Shown here piece by piece: positions 26,527 through 38,669 of a DNA stretch of 64,000 nt (position 1 is its first letter; every line of letters begins with the position of its first letter). The notes beneath the pieces are model-generated. The model ran no database searches, was not told the origin of the DNA, and saw only the letters and a program-made list of their open reading frames with translations. Origin of the DNA: Onchocerca volvulus (taxonomy: Eukaryota > Nematoda > Chromadorea > Rhabditida > Onchocercidae); NCBI GenBank assembly GCA_000499405.2, contig HG738137.1, forward strand, positions 5,642,001 through 5,706,000. The letters are read 5' to 3'. Made by a program: the position numbers and the translations under genes.

Positions 26527-27074
26527 TCTTTGCTTGCAAAATTGAGAAGGCTTTGTAAGAGGAGTAAAAGATTTCAATGAAAATCTTGCTAAGAAGCACT
26601 TTACAATCTCATTCTAAACTTTAGCATCAAATAAGTAAGAATGACAGCTGATCCTCTCTGTTCTCTATCACAGGGAATGTTTTGTTGTAATAATCTTAAT
26701 GTCGATTTCTGAAATTCAACGATGCTTTTATCTTTTTTCCTCAATTTATTCCGCAGTTAAACTGAGCCATATTTATCATGTTCCTTAAACAACAGACAAT
26801 TTAAGACTAATTTATAATAAAAATTTAATTAATAACTAGAATAGCTTATTGAATAACTTACATTTATATAAAATGGAAGGAACTGAAAATTAGAATTTAA
26901 TGATTTATTAATACATTTCAAATAATGAAAATATAATGTCAAAGATCGAGGAAACAAATTGTACCAATAAACGATGACAAAACATAGATATATACAATTA
27001 TTAAATATACAAAGGACTTTGAATATCTTCAAAAAGCAATGAATGGTAATTTAACTTTAGAAAAAATGGATTTC
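26527..27074. other. Gap between Ras-like start and DET1 stop
   Basis: This 548-bp AT-rich interval shows no gene. Both neighbours point leftwards, so it holds the DET1 3' UTR and the Ras-like 5' region. The short spacing would suit a nematode operon, but nothing here proves one. Confidence 0.45.
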
Positions 27075-30000
27075 TCATGCCGGGTCGTCGGGTGTGATAA
27101 ATGGTGGCAAATGGAAAGTGGCAGTACCAAGCCCACGTGTTCGATCGACTGAAATAGCGAATGGATCTGTCGGATGAAAGAGAAGTTGAACAAAGCGACC
27201 TTGGTTAAGATGCATTTCGAACAGCGGCAAACACGTTAGACGAGAAAAAAATCTAAATTTAGCATTGCTTTGAAAGTTAAAAAGTATAAATCATATTTTC
27301 TTCATAGAAAACTTAACTCACAAAATTAAAAAATCAATTATTGAAGATTCATAATCTTATAGCAGGAAAAAGAAAAAGTAAAAAAAAAATAAGTATTTTA
27401 AAATGATACGCTACTAATTTTGTTGCAAAGTTATTAAAAACTGTCCACTGAAGAAACCAGAAGGAATAACAGTTTTATCAGCAATGTTTGCAAAAGAGAA
27501 GTTGGGAAATGTGGAGAGAAAAAGAGAGAAAAAAAAGAAAGGAAGAACCAATTCTAATCATCGTCACAACAGAAAACTATTCAAATCACGCTTGAAATTT
27601 CTAGTTCCACTACACAGTATGCTAACTGAAAATTTCAACAGATTTCAACTCTCTCAAGAAATTCCAGAAAAAGTGAAATAACACCCAATAACAACCGTGG
27701 AATAATAAAAATTGGTAAATCCTAACCGAATTACTTCACTATCGGTTAATTTGGTCCGTTCAATAAGTGTAATCAGTCGATCATCAAAGCGAAACATTGA
27801 TGGATCCAAATATGGAGTTTCTACAGGAATATAACTGAATGAATAAGGCAATTGACATATAATACGTCTCCGTGTTTCCCTATCAGATCCTGTAATTAAT
27901 ATTTGTGAATAGTTAAACAACAAATAGATGATTCCTTTTAATATTACGCATTATGAAATCCGAAAAAAAAAATGTCATCAACAATATAGCTGAGGGTTGG
28001 ATTTAACAACCAGATAAATAACATTTTGGAAGTTTTTTTGAAAAAGTCTGTATAGAACGTATCAAATGTATAATATTATTAATGTCATGTAAAATTAATT
28101 CTGAAATTTTTCCTCTCTGAATTTTCTTATGTTCTATTAAGTTTCGACATTTTTTAATCACTGCAAACCGCATATTATAGTTGCTCATTTTAGAGCTCTC
28201 CATATAATCTTGCATAATAAATTAAATTTTTTAAAGCAGATTCAAATGATAAACTACGGTAAATCTATTATGATTAACCTCCTCGAGCATCAGTAAGTGC
28301 ATCTTTCATACGTTCGTAGGCCACCAGCGCTTGCTGACAGTGTTGAATGGTGCAAGGAAAACGATTCGACGAAACATGAGCATATTTTAGTTCTTCTTGA
28401 CATTTTTCTATCAGCTTCAAAAAATTTGCCGAATAACGATCAAATGTACCGAGGATATCACCTCTTTGCCAATCCATCAGCACGAGTAATAATGGGTAGC
28501 TGCCAATTCCTGGAGTCGCAGCAAACGCTTCTAAACGAAATATCATGGGAAAGCATGATCAAGTTAATAAATATATCTATTTTGGTGAATATAATATAGT
28601 GATACTAAAGGATCAGGATCAAAAAACTGATACCTTCGTTCACAAAACGAATTAATATAACGCTCGGAGTAACCAACTGCATTTGCCACATCCTTAGCGA
28701 TCGAAACTGTGCGAAAGTATGCAAGAAATTGTCCACTTGAGTTGAATCTGCACATCGATGATAAAGATATGTCAAAATTCGTTGCTTTATTCCTACAAAG
28801 TCCTCAAATTTATATTTAAATTCTGGAGCCAAAAAAAAATTTATTAATTAACAACTGTCTTTTATAATATCTTATTCTTCCATAAAAACCGTTCTAAACA
28901 TTCTGGAATAATAGATCTAAAGCAATAGATGTCGCGAGCTACTATTTTGCGGAAAGGTAATATTTGTTTCAGTTGGTTAAAATCAGATTAATAATCGGAA
29001 ACACAAATGCTAAAGAGATCAAACGCAATTATGAGACTGTGATAGCATGATCATTTCACAGACATATGCAATAGGCGTATTTGTTAAGATTAGTGTAAAC
29101 AGCGCCTTACCAATAGAATGCAAATTATATAAGATGCTGTACATTACATGATAATGCTATCTTATCGAAGAGTTCATGACATGAAACTGTATAATAACTG
29201 CTATTTTTTCAGAAAAACTATCAAGTGATAAGAATTTTAACAACAAGGATTTGATGATATGTCGAAAGCAAAATTGCTTTTTTAATAGAAAAAACAAAAA
29301 TCTAATTGTTTCAAAATTCAGAAGATAATTAAATGATCAAATGAAAGCAAACCACTAAGAACAACGTCCGTGGTAGGACTATCCGGACTTTTTTCAGCTG
29401 CCATTACAAGATCCTCATCGTCAGCAAATAAATACCTACAAGTCACATAAACTAAATTTAAAAATTTAGATAAAGATCTCTTCAATAGAAGAATTCTAGA
29501 TTTCCTGGATTTTTCCCAGATATACTTTCCAATTACTAGAATTCAGGAAGTTAAAGAATGTTTCGAAACGAAAAATCATGTAAAAAAGGCTTTGTTTCCT
29601 AATATAACAGTTTTTCACTATTATCTCTTACTTTCATACTACATATGTTTAAAAATAGTGTTGGAGCTTTATAGGCTTGGAGAAACTTCGTAGATTATTA
29701 GAATTGGAGCTTTGGAGAATGAAGCAGAAATTTTAAGATTTTAGTAATCTTTTGTATTACATTTCATAATCCATAAACTTCATTTTTCACAATTTATTTA
29801 GATGCAAGAATATCATGAAAACAGTCCAAAAAAAACGAAACTAACCGTCCAACATGGCCAAGCAGAGTGAAATAACCAGTATCTTCGCTAATATGCAAAA
29901 AATGAATCGTTTGATGTTGAAATGAAAGAACAGCCAGAAGATAACCTATCAAAGTTACGCCGCGTGATATCCAAAGACGATCTGCATCCAGATAATATTT

Positions 30001-31822
30001 GTCACAGATATCACCTGTCTAAAAAGTCTATTTTAGTTCAGAAAAATCAGCAACTCTATTATGGCTAATTTGTTTATCTTTTAATACATTTAAGGATTTA
30101 CATAATTTATACAATTTCTATCAAGAAATGGGAGCATTATTTCTGCAAAATCTATTTGAAATCTCTCACTTCTAAGTACTACGCTAAAAAAATAGACAAA
30201 AGTGTATGGAGTTTCAAGCAAATCTAACATTCATGTCGATGCAATAAATGATGTAATTTATAAGTGCCTGCACTGAAACCGGAGGAAGTGATTCGTTATT
30301 TTGATAAACATCATCCCATCTCAGAGCATTTTCCGATGTAGGATATTCCGCAGCAACTGCAAATAAAGCACATCGTGCATGCCGCTATTATTTTAATACT
30401 GAAATAATTTCTATTTGAGTTATGTTTCCTCGCCAATAAGATCACTGAAAAATTATACAACCTATTCGATACATCAACGAATATAATTTATAGAGATATT
30501 TTTCACTACAAAATTTTTTAAACGTGATCTATATAGTTCTCACAGTCGATACTAAAACGACCTTCCCAAATTCAACCCTTTAAGCAAAAGAAAATATGGA
30601 TTTATTAACTGTCAATATTTTTTAATTCCTTGAAAATTTGAAAACAATTTATTTTTGTAAAAGGAAAACCTAGTAAATAACGGCAATCCTCTGTAAAAAA
30701 AACGAATTCTTTGTTTAATACAACTCCTTCTTCTTCATCAGTTATCAGATTCACCGCAAAGCGCTCTGGAAAAACGTCCTGAAAAAGTAAGATATTTGTT
30801 TGATGGGTTAAATGAAGGCAAATGCAATAAAATCTTGCTTTACAGCATTGAGATAAATTAGAGACTAAAAAAATGAAAAATCAATTCAATAAAATGTGAG
30901 TTGAGAACGGAAATGACATGTCAAATTATGCAAATCTGATTTATCAAAAGTTTCGTACTAATCATGCTTGATTGTAAGATATAGCAAACAAACATTTTTA
31001 TATATTTGCTTTACAAAACGGAGAAAAACAGCGGGAGAGAATGCTTAGAGAGAATAGTTAATGATTACGAAATCCAAACTTCACCTCAAACATGATTTCC
31101 GGTTGCTTGTTGTAAGCATTTGTAAAACCACGATAATCAAAAACAAATAAATCATGGCAGTTTGAGGAAAAACAAACGAGACTACGTCCATCCGGCGAAA
31201 ATCTGTAAGGTTTCAACTTTTCATTTTTCTGAAAACAATTGTGAACTATTTAGCTCACAAGTGAAACAAAAATTGAAACTTGAAATCCGATCTTTTTTTT
31301 TTGTTAGGAGATCTCTATCATTTCTAACAATTTTCCAATTAAAACAACTCCAGTGTTCCATCTGCAATAACAGTTACAATTTATTACAATGAATATCAAA
31401 AGACACCTTGGATATCACACTTCACTTTTAAAACGAAACAACCTTTTAATGATCAAATTTTTCTTATCAACTCCTGATATACTACAACTTGGATGAAAGC
31501 ACTGATAAAATTGTCGAGCACCATAAAAGAAATGCGTTCCTGAAGAAATGAAAAATGAAATTTACATAACTGCATGAAATGTTTCAAGTAAGACCATTCC
31601 GTAGTTTGCCCTAAAAGATTATAGGTCTCAACTGATTTGTATATCACGATACCAATTAGCATAATAATTGCAAATGATAACATCTACATTTACCACAGAA
31701 TTTATTTAGAAACCTGATTTCCGACAACCAAGTTCACGAGCTTGAATCATTCGCGCCAAATGAATAATCGGTATTCGTCTATGCCTACACCACTCCAAAC
31801 CATACATTTCCACAGTCGTCAT
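27075..31822 (-). CDS. DET1: DET1 homolog (CRL4 ubiquitin ligase adaptor)
   Basis: Eleven exons: 31714-31822, 31443-31539, 31085-31202, 30670-30778, 30229-30356, 29846-30018, 29353-29435, 28634-28822, 28279-28530, 27727-27889, 27075-27252; 532 residues against 550 in human DET1. Matches run along the whole length: RFSPDGRSLVCFSS (human KFSPDGRYFIAFSS), FTEDCRYL, LLAVLSFQHQTIHFLHI (human NILAILSVQQQTIHVFQV), FRSLRMWQMQL (human LRQLRMWKMQL), TPYLDPSMFRFDD and LFHPTDPFAISVDRT (human TFHPFEPFAISVQRT). DET1 pairs with DDB1 and COP1 on CUL4 and directs degradation of transcription factors such as c-Jun; it acts in the nucleus. Exon 3 starts at 31202 rather than at an earlier CAG because only that keeps the frame. 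The end of exon 7 (29353 or 29356) is ambiguous by one codon. The start lies 7 bp from a 56-base poly(A) run. Confidence 0.93.
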
Positions 31823-31826
31823 TTCT

Positions 31827-31828
<2 letters not shown>

Positions 31829-31886
<58 letters not shown>

Positions 31887-31894
31887 AAAAAAAA
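31829..31894. repeat. Poly(A) tract, 56 uninterrupted A plus 9 more
   Basis: Positions 31829-31884 are all A, then one G, then nine A. Read on the minus strand this is a T tract ending in GCAG two bases before the DET1 ATG, so it forms the polypyrimidine tract of a perfect-looking 3' splice site directly at the start codon. The length may be inexact because of sequencing or assembly slippage. Confidence 0.85.
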
Positions 31895-32566
31895 TTCTAC
31901 CACGGTGCAAAAATTTTCCGTGGGCTTCTCGACCAGATTTCCAATACATAATAATTGAGACCCAGCTCATTACCCATTTCCAACATATTAAAAAAATACA
32001 TATATACGATTCTATACATCGATAAAATCGTTCTCTTAAATACGAACAATTTTGATTTCTTCCACTGACCACTCAGAAATCATCAATGTTTCAACAAAGC
32101 TGGATAAAAAGGCAGGTTTGAATGAGACCGCTATTTAATGTGGCATGAAATTATTTCATAATTTTTTATTCATTATAAGTTATAATTAATTCAATCTCAA
32201 GATATCTAAAAATAAAGAGAATGATACATGTAATTATAAACAGGAAACGATTTAAAATCGAAAATAATATTCACATATAGAATGGTTTCTGGGATTGAAT
32301 GATAAAAATGAAATATATGACGAAATGAAATGATTTAGGAAAATTCTGCTAAAATTTGCACAGAAAATAAACAATTATAAAACACAATCAAATTCTGAGA
32401 GAGGTACAACAAAAAAGATAAATTACATGACTAAAGAAATCCTTAATGTATTCAAAGCTAATCACATTGTAGAAAATATTGCAGTTGCATCAATTACATC
32501 AAAAAGCATGGCTCAAATTCTTTAGAACAATCAGTAATTTTTGCACAGCAAACAGCTGAAATCTTT
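31895..32566. other. Gap between DET1 5' end and NDUFS5 stop
   Basis: AT-rich non-coding sequence without recognisable ORFs. By position it is the NDUFS5 3' UTR and the DET1 upstream region. Confidence 0.4.
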
Positions 32567-33336
32567 TTAATGAATTGCATCTGGAGGATTATGCGAGAAA
32601 TAATCCGGATAACATTCACCCATTTTCGCACCCTCTGGCAGTGGTCCGTGCTTTTTTGTATCCCAGTGCAATTTGTATTGCAATCTGATCCATTCAGCTC
32701 GTTTTTTCTAAAAAATGAAAAAAAAAAACAGTGGGAATATTTCTGGAAATTGAATTTAAATTGAACTAACTTAGCTTTATTTTTCAAAACGGTCCGAACA
32801 GAAAAATTTTGACAATTCAACACATTACTTTATGATAAATTTAAAAGTAGCAAACGAGACACCGTTTAAAAATCAGATAAAATTCAAAAATTCCTGACCT
32901 AAAATTGCAACTTTTAAAATCGTCTTACAAGAACCACCAGAAACAAGCAGAAAAAAAAAACTTGTTTGTAATTTGTGATGCATTCATTGAAATCCCTACG
33001 CTCCAAATCGCAATACTTTCGCCCAAGTTTTTGTCCAAAGGCTTCCAAGCAGTGATAATATTGAGATTCAAAAAAACCACACTGTGTATCTGTAAGACAA
33101 GCTAGCTTTGAACAGTAAAGAAATTAATTTGAATCACTTGACTCGCGATTATTACAAAAATGATTTTTCCAAAACCCATATAATGGTGATCAAACTGACA
33201 GGTAACATTTCAGAATTAAATAAATACCTTGTTTTGATGAAATTCTCCGAAGCGCATCAACAAGCGGTAACCTTATGATTGGTTCTAGCATATGCTCCTC
33301 CGCTTCTTGGAAGTGTGGATTTTCCCGCAAACTCAT
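32567..33336 (-). CDS. NDUFS5: NADH:ubiquinone oxidoreductase subunit NDUFS5
   Basis: Three exons, 33228-33336, 32962-33089 and 32567-32707, give 125 residues (human 106). The diagnostic feature is a twin CX9C (CHCH) arrangement: CGFFESQYYHC then CDLERRDFNEC, followed by a basic stretch and LPEGAKMGECYPDYFSH. This fits NDUFS5, the 15-kDa accessory subunit of the complex I membrane arm, which faces the intermembrane space and is imported by the MIA40 disulfide relay. The start at 33336 (MSLRENPHF) follows a TTTTAG acceptor 16 bp upstream, which could take a spliced leader. The last exon overlaps longer open frames that do not fit the phase. It lies downstream of the 82-residue membrane protein and upstream of DET1, all on the minus strand. 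Confidence 0.9.
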
Positions 33337-34480
33337 TCTAATTTGTTTTTTTGGTTCCAGAAAACCTAAAAGTCGTATATTTAATCATTAGTTTAGAAAT
33401 GAACTGTATTAGTCGTATAAATAAACTTTACAATTAAAAATTTCAGGCGCAATCAAAGCAAAAAGAAAGTATGATTAAGTCAACATCCCAGGATAACTTA
33501 TAATTCTTCCTTCCTTCCTTGGAATGTTACATAATGTTAACCACTACAATAAGCTAAGAAGAGATTGAAGGATGAAATACAGAAGTTGGTAATTCTTTAA
33601 ATTTTCAGATAAAACCAATTCTAGGCCGAAAACCGCGATTCTCCGTCTCCTTCAGTGGCAACCCATAAATTTTCAAAACACAAAAACGCATTTGCAACGA
33701 GACATCTATATTTAACCGTAATAATGTCCTTAGTAATGAAGTCTCCAAGTGCAATTTCAGTCCCAAAAATATTCTTGCATACTATTGGCTTCAGCTTGCT
33801 GTGATAGAGAAGACAATAACTTACGCAAAGTACCGTATTCCAATACTCTCAAGAATAACTCCAATCTTCAACTCTCTCTTGTACTTTGTATATTTGTCAC
33901 ACATCTCCAAAACTTCTTTTTTCATGAATTGTTCTATATACCTTTCTATATACATAACAAACATCAAAGGAAATTTATTGGCGACATAAGTGAATCATTC
34001 TGAACAACAGTTGCATCATCGATTAATCACAACGCTGTCAATTACCTTATATATTATAGTGTTTTTCGCCTCTGCACCCAAGTACTTGTGCCGGATGAAA
34101 TTGAAACATAAGAGAGCCTTTCGATCTTTGATGAATTGGACGATGGTCTACTCTCCAACTTATCTTCCCATCTTTCATCCTTTATTCGTACTCGTTTTAT
34201 TGACTCCTTGTTCAAAGGTTCTCCAAACCTGTTAGAATCCTAAGAATTTATTTAAAATTACTTATTTTTCCTTTAGAACTATCATAGTCTTCGTAACACA
34301 TAGTTTCTCAGGCAACTATGTATCAGGAAGAATGATCTTATCATAGTTATTCATGATCCAAGCAGAAGACATCAGTTATTAGTGACTAAACGAAACACAT
34401 TACAATAAAATATTCGAGAGGAATGAGAATACAATAAGGATAAAGAAATTCCGTTTCTTTTCTTTCAATAATTTTACAAC
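33337..34480. other. Gap upstream of NDUFS5
   Basis: About 1.1 kb of AT-rich sequence. Several plus-strand ORFs of 60-85 codons (33749-34235) overlap one another and have no family resemblance. I see no supportable gene. Confidence 0.4.
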
Positions 34481-35087
34481 TTACTTTCTTGAATTTTCAG
34501 TATGCATTCCGTTCGCTGCACTAAACTTCTGGAATGTCAATATTGATTCTGGGTTTTGCAAAGCATCGACATTCGGAACAACAATTAAATGCTTAGTTTT
34601 CTTTTTAAGACGCAGCAAACGTATTTTAATTTTGTCTGAATAAATCTGCAATGTATTATAAGCACTATCAATATCAAATCATGTAATTTATAATTTGCAA
34701 AATTATGAAACAAGAGAAATTCTTTCAATTTCATATTTGCCTTCTATGAGATATATTAAATTTGATCATTCTCAAGAAATTGCAGTATGTCTATTTATGT
34801 TTGCAGAGATTAATGTGTGATAAGCTCTTTAGTTTCGAAAAACTTCTGATGTTATAGATCAGCATCAGCTAGAAAACAAACAAATATCTCAAAGACGAAT
34901 ACATGTATGCGAAGTAAGCTAATAATGCTCGAAGATAATTTCATACAAATGAAAAAATTTAAAATTACTGCAATTAAATATTTGGGAAAAAATAGAAGTG
35001 AACCTTAATAACAACATATGTTAAAGCTACAAAGCCAACACTAGCAACGCTTGAAACAACCAGAAGATCAACAATATCATCATCCAT
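34481..35087 (-). CDS. Small single-pass membrane protein, 82 residues, family unknown
   Basis: Two exons, 35004-35087 and 34481-34645, join in phase 0. The N-terminus MDDDIVDLL is acidic, residues about 9-27 are hydrophobic (LLVVSSVASVGFVALTYVV), and a strongly basic stretch follows (KIKIRLLRLKKKTKH). This suggests one membrane span with the basic side in the cytosol or matrix. The frame closes ENSRK then TAA, where the AAGTAAG could also be read as a splice donor, so a further exon is possible. I do not recognise the family. It lies 1.1 kb upstream of NDUFS5 on the same strand. Confidence 0.6.
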
Positions 35088-36427
35088 ATTCAACCTCCCT
35101 GTAAAGTAAAAAATTTTGAAAAACTAAAGTTTGAAATAATATGCCAATTTTTTTTGACACGAACAGATGTTAGAGAATGTCAAAGAATTATTTTTTAGGT
35201 GCTCTACAATTGTACTAAACAATATAAGCGCGTCTAAATAGCAATCAGTCTTGAATAGTAACAAATTTTGAATAGTTGGAAGGTTTGTATGCTATAACAA
35301 TTGCAGAAGTGATGATTGCATGAACGAATTAAATTGTAAAGAGCGTTAAAAATCCCGTCACAGCCATAATTTTCAATGTACGGCGCTAATAGAAAAGTAA
35401 TTACATACTGTTAGATGGAGTGAACGATAAATATTCAACAGAATTTCAAGAAACACGGATAAACAAAATGATTTAGAACTAATCTCTTTCAAGTTATCAA
35501 CAATATGAACCAATGAAAAGAATGTAGAGATCAACTAATTTATCTAAACGGAAGGATTCTCTCTTCAGTAGGTGAAAATGATATGAATCATCAATAAAAT
35601 ATGCAAATCAACATAAGGCAATCTATAAATTAATCCGCAGTCCAAACTATTGAGTAAGAATATTTCGATACCGATATAAACTGTATCGTATTTTTGTACG
35701 GAATTGCTTACTATCATTTAATGAATGGTAGAATATGAAATAATGTAAAGCTTCATCCTACAGTTCAGCATGATGTACATATCTTCTTATATCTTCTAAA
35801 ATATTAAGAAAAGTTTTTAATTCTCAACGAAAATCTAAATATTTCTTCAAGAGATTCAAAGCCGAAATTAAATTTATATTTGCTTGTTTTCCAATGATTC
35901 TGAAGATTAAATACGACTAACAAACTATTTTTAGCAAAATTAAAGATAAATCCAAGCTGTCAAAACATGTATTTGAATAAAACAGTAGAGAAGAAAAATT
36001 TTAAGCGAAGAAAATTTTTCATTCTTCGTATTTAATAATTAGTAGAAGTCCATGCTAAAGGGATTCCATCAGTTTACATCTGAGAAATCATAGCACAAGC
36101 AGTCGACAGTATTCTCAATGTAAAGAACTTATCGTTCGATGAAAAAGACTGCACCTTGCTATGTAAATAAAGTATTATTTAAGGAAGAAAATCGAACTTT
36201 GGTCGTAAACTAATACCAACTATACGGTGTTATCATCATAGATGATCAGATTTGAGATATAGGCAGTCCATATTAGCATTCATATCATCGATTCCGATAA
36301 TCCAATACACATAAAGCACTGAAGATGACAAATTGCAGTTGCTCCAAAATCTAATCATCAAAGATTCCGAAATATGTCTCTTCATAGTACAACAAAAACA
36401 CTGATGGAACAAAAATCCATCAATATT
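35088..36427. other. Gap between two small minus-strand genes
   Basis: 1.3 kb of AT-rich sequence with no ORF or repeat I would annotate. Confidence 0.45.
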
Positions 36428-36867
36428 TTATAACTCCAACTTCCCCGAACGATTACTAATTTCAGCTCCATTGCTTCGTGTGTAAAACTGTTCAATAAGA
36501 GAAATTTGTATATCGTCCATGATCGCTTCGATGAGCAACTTTTTGCGAAAAAGCATGTCAACCTTCTAAAATCTATATCAACAGTTCAAGACTGAGATGG
36601 ATCACTTCCGCTTCTCGATATATTTATAGTACCACGTTAGAACTTGATTGCAATACCTAAAACACGCTCCAGACAATACTGTAATTGTCAACGTGCTATC
36701 AACTAACCCCTCTCCAATAAGGAAAACTTTTTTAAGCCATATATATATATATATATAGATGTATATATATGTGAAGGAGGAACATTCAAAGCACGGAAAG
36801 CTTTCTGTATTGATTCATAACCTGTTCCAATACGATATTTTGATTCCTCAACAAGGAGATCTGCCAT
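36428..36867 (-). CDS. Possible 73-residue protein of unknown family
   Basis: Two exon-like frames join in phase 0: 36784-36867 (from MADLLVEESKYR to KAFRALN) and 36428-36565 (from KVDMLFRKKLLIEAIMDD to SGKLEL, then TAA). Composition is like a real helical, charged protein. The acceptor before 36565 is TTTTAG; the donor after 36784 (GTTCCT) is weak. The frame is also open upstream of the ATG for about ten codons. No family is recognised. A TA microsatellite fills part of the intron. The gene would lie between TIM23 and the 82-residue membrane protein, same strand. Confidence 0.38.
36739..36771. repeat. TA microsatellite
   Basis: A run of alternating T and A, interrupted by GATG, with a second short TA run at about 36917-36929. 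Each run is preceded on the plus strand by a near-identical GAAAACT..TTTTTAAGCCAT phrase. Confidence 0.8.
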
Positions 36868-37474
36868 ACCAATATCTTCTTTTGTAGTTAACTTGAAAAC
36901 TCTTTTTTAAGCCATGTATATATATAGTAAGAGAAACAATAAATCATTCATAATACTTGTTTTCGAAACCTATTATTCGTAATGAACTTCACCGAAAATA
37001 ATACCAACTTCCCCCATCCAATACAAAATTTATTTTCAAAATAGTATGAATGAAAAAAATTTCACTCTTGAAATTTCCACTCTGAAATCAACATTTGATT
37101 TAAATTAAACAAACAGATTTTCCCCATCCAAACCTCTCATTATCTTTATACACCTATCACTCTATTTCGGTGGAGGAAGAGTGATCGAGCATTTATCAAC
37201 ATAAAGTGATTTCAAACAAAACATTTTCATGAACTTCATTTATGAAAAGTAAAGAAACAAAAAACTGATCATGTACAAAATAATTTCTTAATTTGAAAAA
37301 GCACATACTTTGCAACAAAAAATTAAAACGATGACCAAAAATTTTCAATTCTACAAGTAGAAATTTGAAGGCTAGTCATTTATTAAATTTTGATCACAGT
37401 TTCCCTGAACATGCCAATAATTAATTCAACCACAGAAGAACTATAGATTCTAAAAAACGAAACTAAAATTCGAA
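36868..37474. other. Gap downstream of TIM23
   Basis: AT-rich non-coding sequence, probably TIM23 3' UTR on the right. No ORF of interest. Confidence 0.4.
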
Positions 37475-38669
37475 TTAATAACTGTAATCTTGTTTGCCCA
37501 TTAAATGCTTTCGCATTTCCCATAATCTATTTCGACTATCTTGATCACTCAACAACCAAATGAAAGCTGCGACTAATCCAATACCAGCACCAGCCATTGA
37601 AGCGTGTAAGCCATGTGCACATCGAAAGAGTCCCCCAGTAACAGCGCCAGCAGCTAAAACAGCAAAATTCAAATCAGTAAGATAAAAAGAAAAAAACTTC
37701 AAAGTTCAGGTGACATTTCGCAATTACGATTGCTACAAGTTTAAATTAAACAACAAAATGAATTTAACAGCTGGAAATGTACCAAGAGCATTAAGATCAT
37801 CTTTCGCGCGTAATTTTCCAAAAATCATGTCAGCAACTGAGAATATGAAAACAATGGAACCAACTGGATGAGCGAAACCACTACCATGTTTTACCGAAGA
37901 ATTCATCAAACGAGTCATGAACGGTTTAAAAGGCTAAATAAAACATGATTAATTAAAAAGTTGCGGAAATAATTGAAATTTTAAAAATTTAGAAAGTCAG
38001 AGTCCAATGTCAAAAAAAAGTTCTATGAAAGTGAAAATAATCCTCACTAGTTGCCTCGTATTAGGATTCCGTAATTCCGGTAGAATACCGCGTATACTAC
38101 CCAGCATATAGCCGCCTAAAACAGCCCATCCAATCCGCCCCATTGCAAATTCTAATTCTCCTTTCGATTCACCGGGAACAATATACATGAAAATATGCAA
38201 CATTATTACTCCGTTACTAATTAAATGCTACTTTGTTGTGAGAAAAAAAAACTCATAGATATCAGAATAACATTACTGCAGAAACTTCTTGAAAGAAAAT
38301 TACTGTTCTTTCAAACTTTAAAGATGAAGTTCTTTCCAAAAAATAAAAAATAAAAAGTAGAGTAGATCTAACATTTACAACTTACTGAGGTGTAGATTCC
38401 CGGAAAACGGTAGGATCCATTTGCAGGTAAGGCGACAATTGCTTCTCAAATGGTACGCCAGCTTGCTTTAACTGATCCAACGCAAATATCGGAGATCTCT
38501 CTAAGCCGGCCATACCACTATCTTTATCAGCACCCAATGAGCTACTTAAGTCAGATATTGTTGAATCCATTACTGCTAAATCAGATATTGAAGCTGATTG
38601 TGTCTCTGAATGTGACGAGTTGGGCGAAGATGCAGGTGCAGGCTTTGTCGAATTGAACGGCCAAACCAT
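37475..38669 (-). CDS. TIMM23: TIM23, core channel subunit of the mitochondrial presequence translocase
   Basis: Four exons, 38386-38669, 38048-38216, 37783-37933 and 37475-37653, give 260 residues (human 209). Residues 1-110 are a soluble Ser/Pro-rich segment that includes PYLQMDPTVF; the intermembrane-space domain of TIM23 precedes the channel in the same way. The rest is the Tim17/22/23 fold with four Gly-rich membrane spans: ELEFAMGRIGWAVLGGYMLG, then GSIVFIFSVADMIF, then DDLNALAAGAVTGGLFRC (human DDLNTVAAGTMTGMLYKC), then GAGIGLVAAFIWLL. TIM23 forms the inner-membrane import channel with TIM17 and recruits the PAM motor. Exon 2 was started at 38216 because that acceptor alone keeps the phase; this adds about a dozen hydrophobic residues that should be checked against a transcript. 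Confidence 0.93.

Noticed and set aside
31785..32072. ORFs of 65-95 codons running through the poly(A) tract, with long Phe or Lys runs
   Set aside because: They are products of the homopolymer and overlap the first DET1 exon in other frames.
32494..32823. 109-codon ORF over the last NDUFS5 exon
   Set aside because: It is in the wrong phase for the spliced transcript; the shorter frame completes the NDUFS5 C-terminus.
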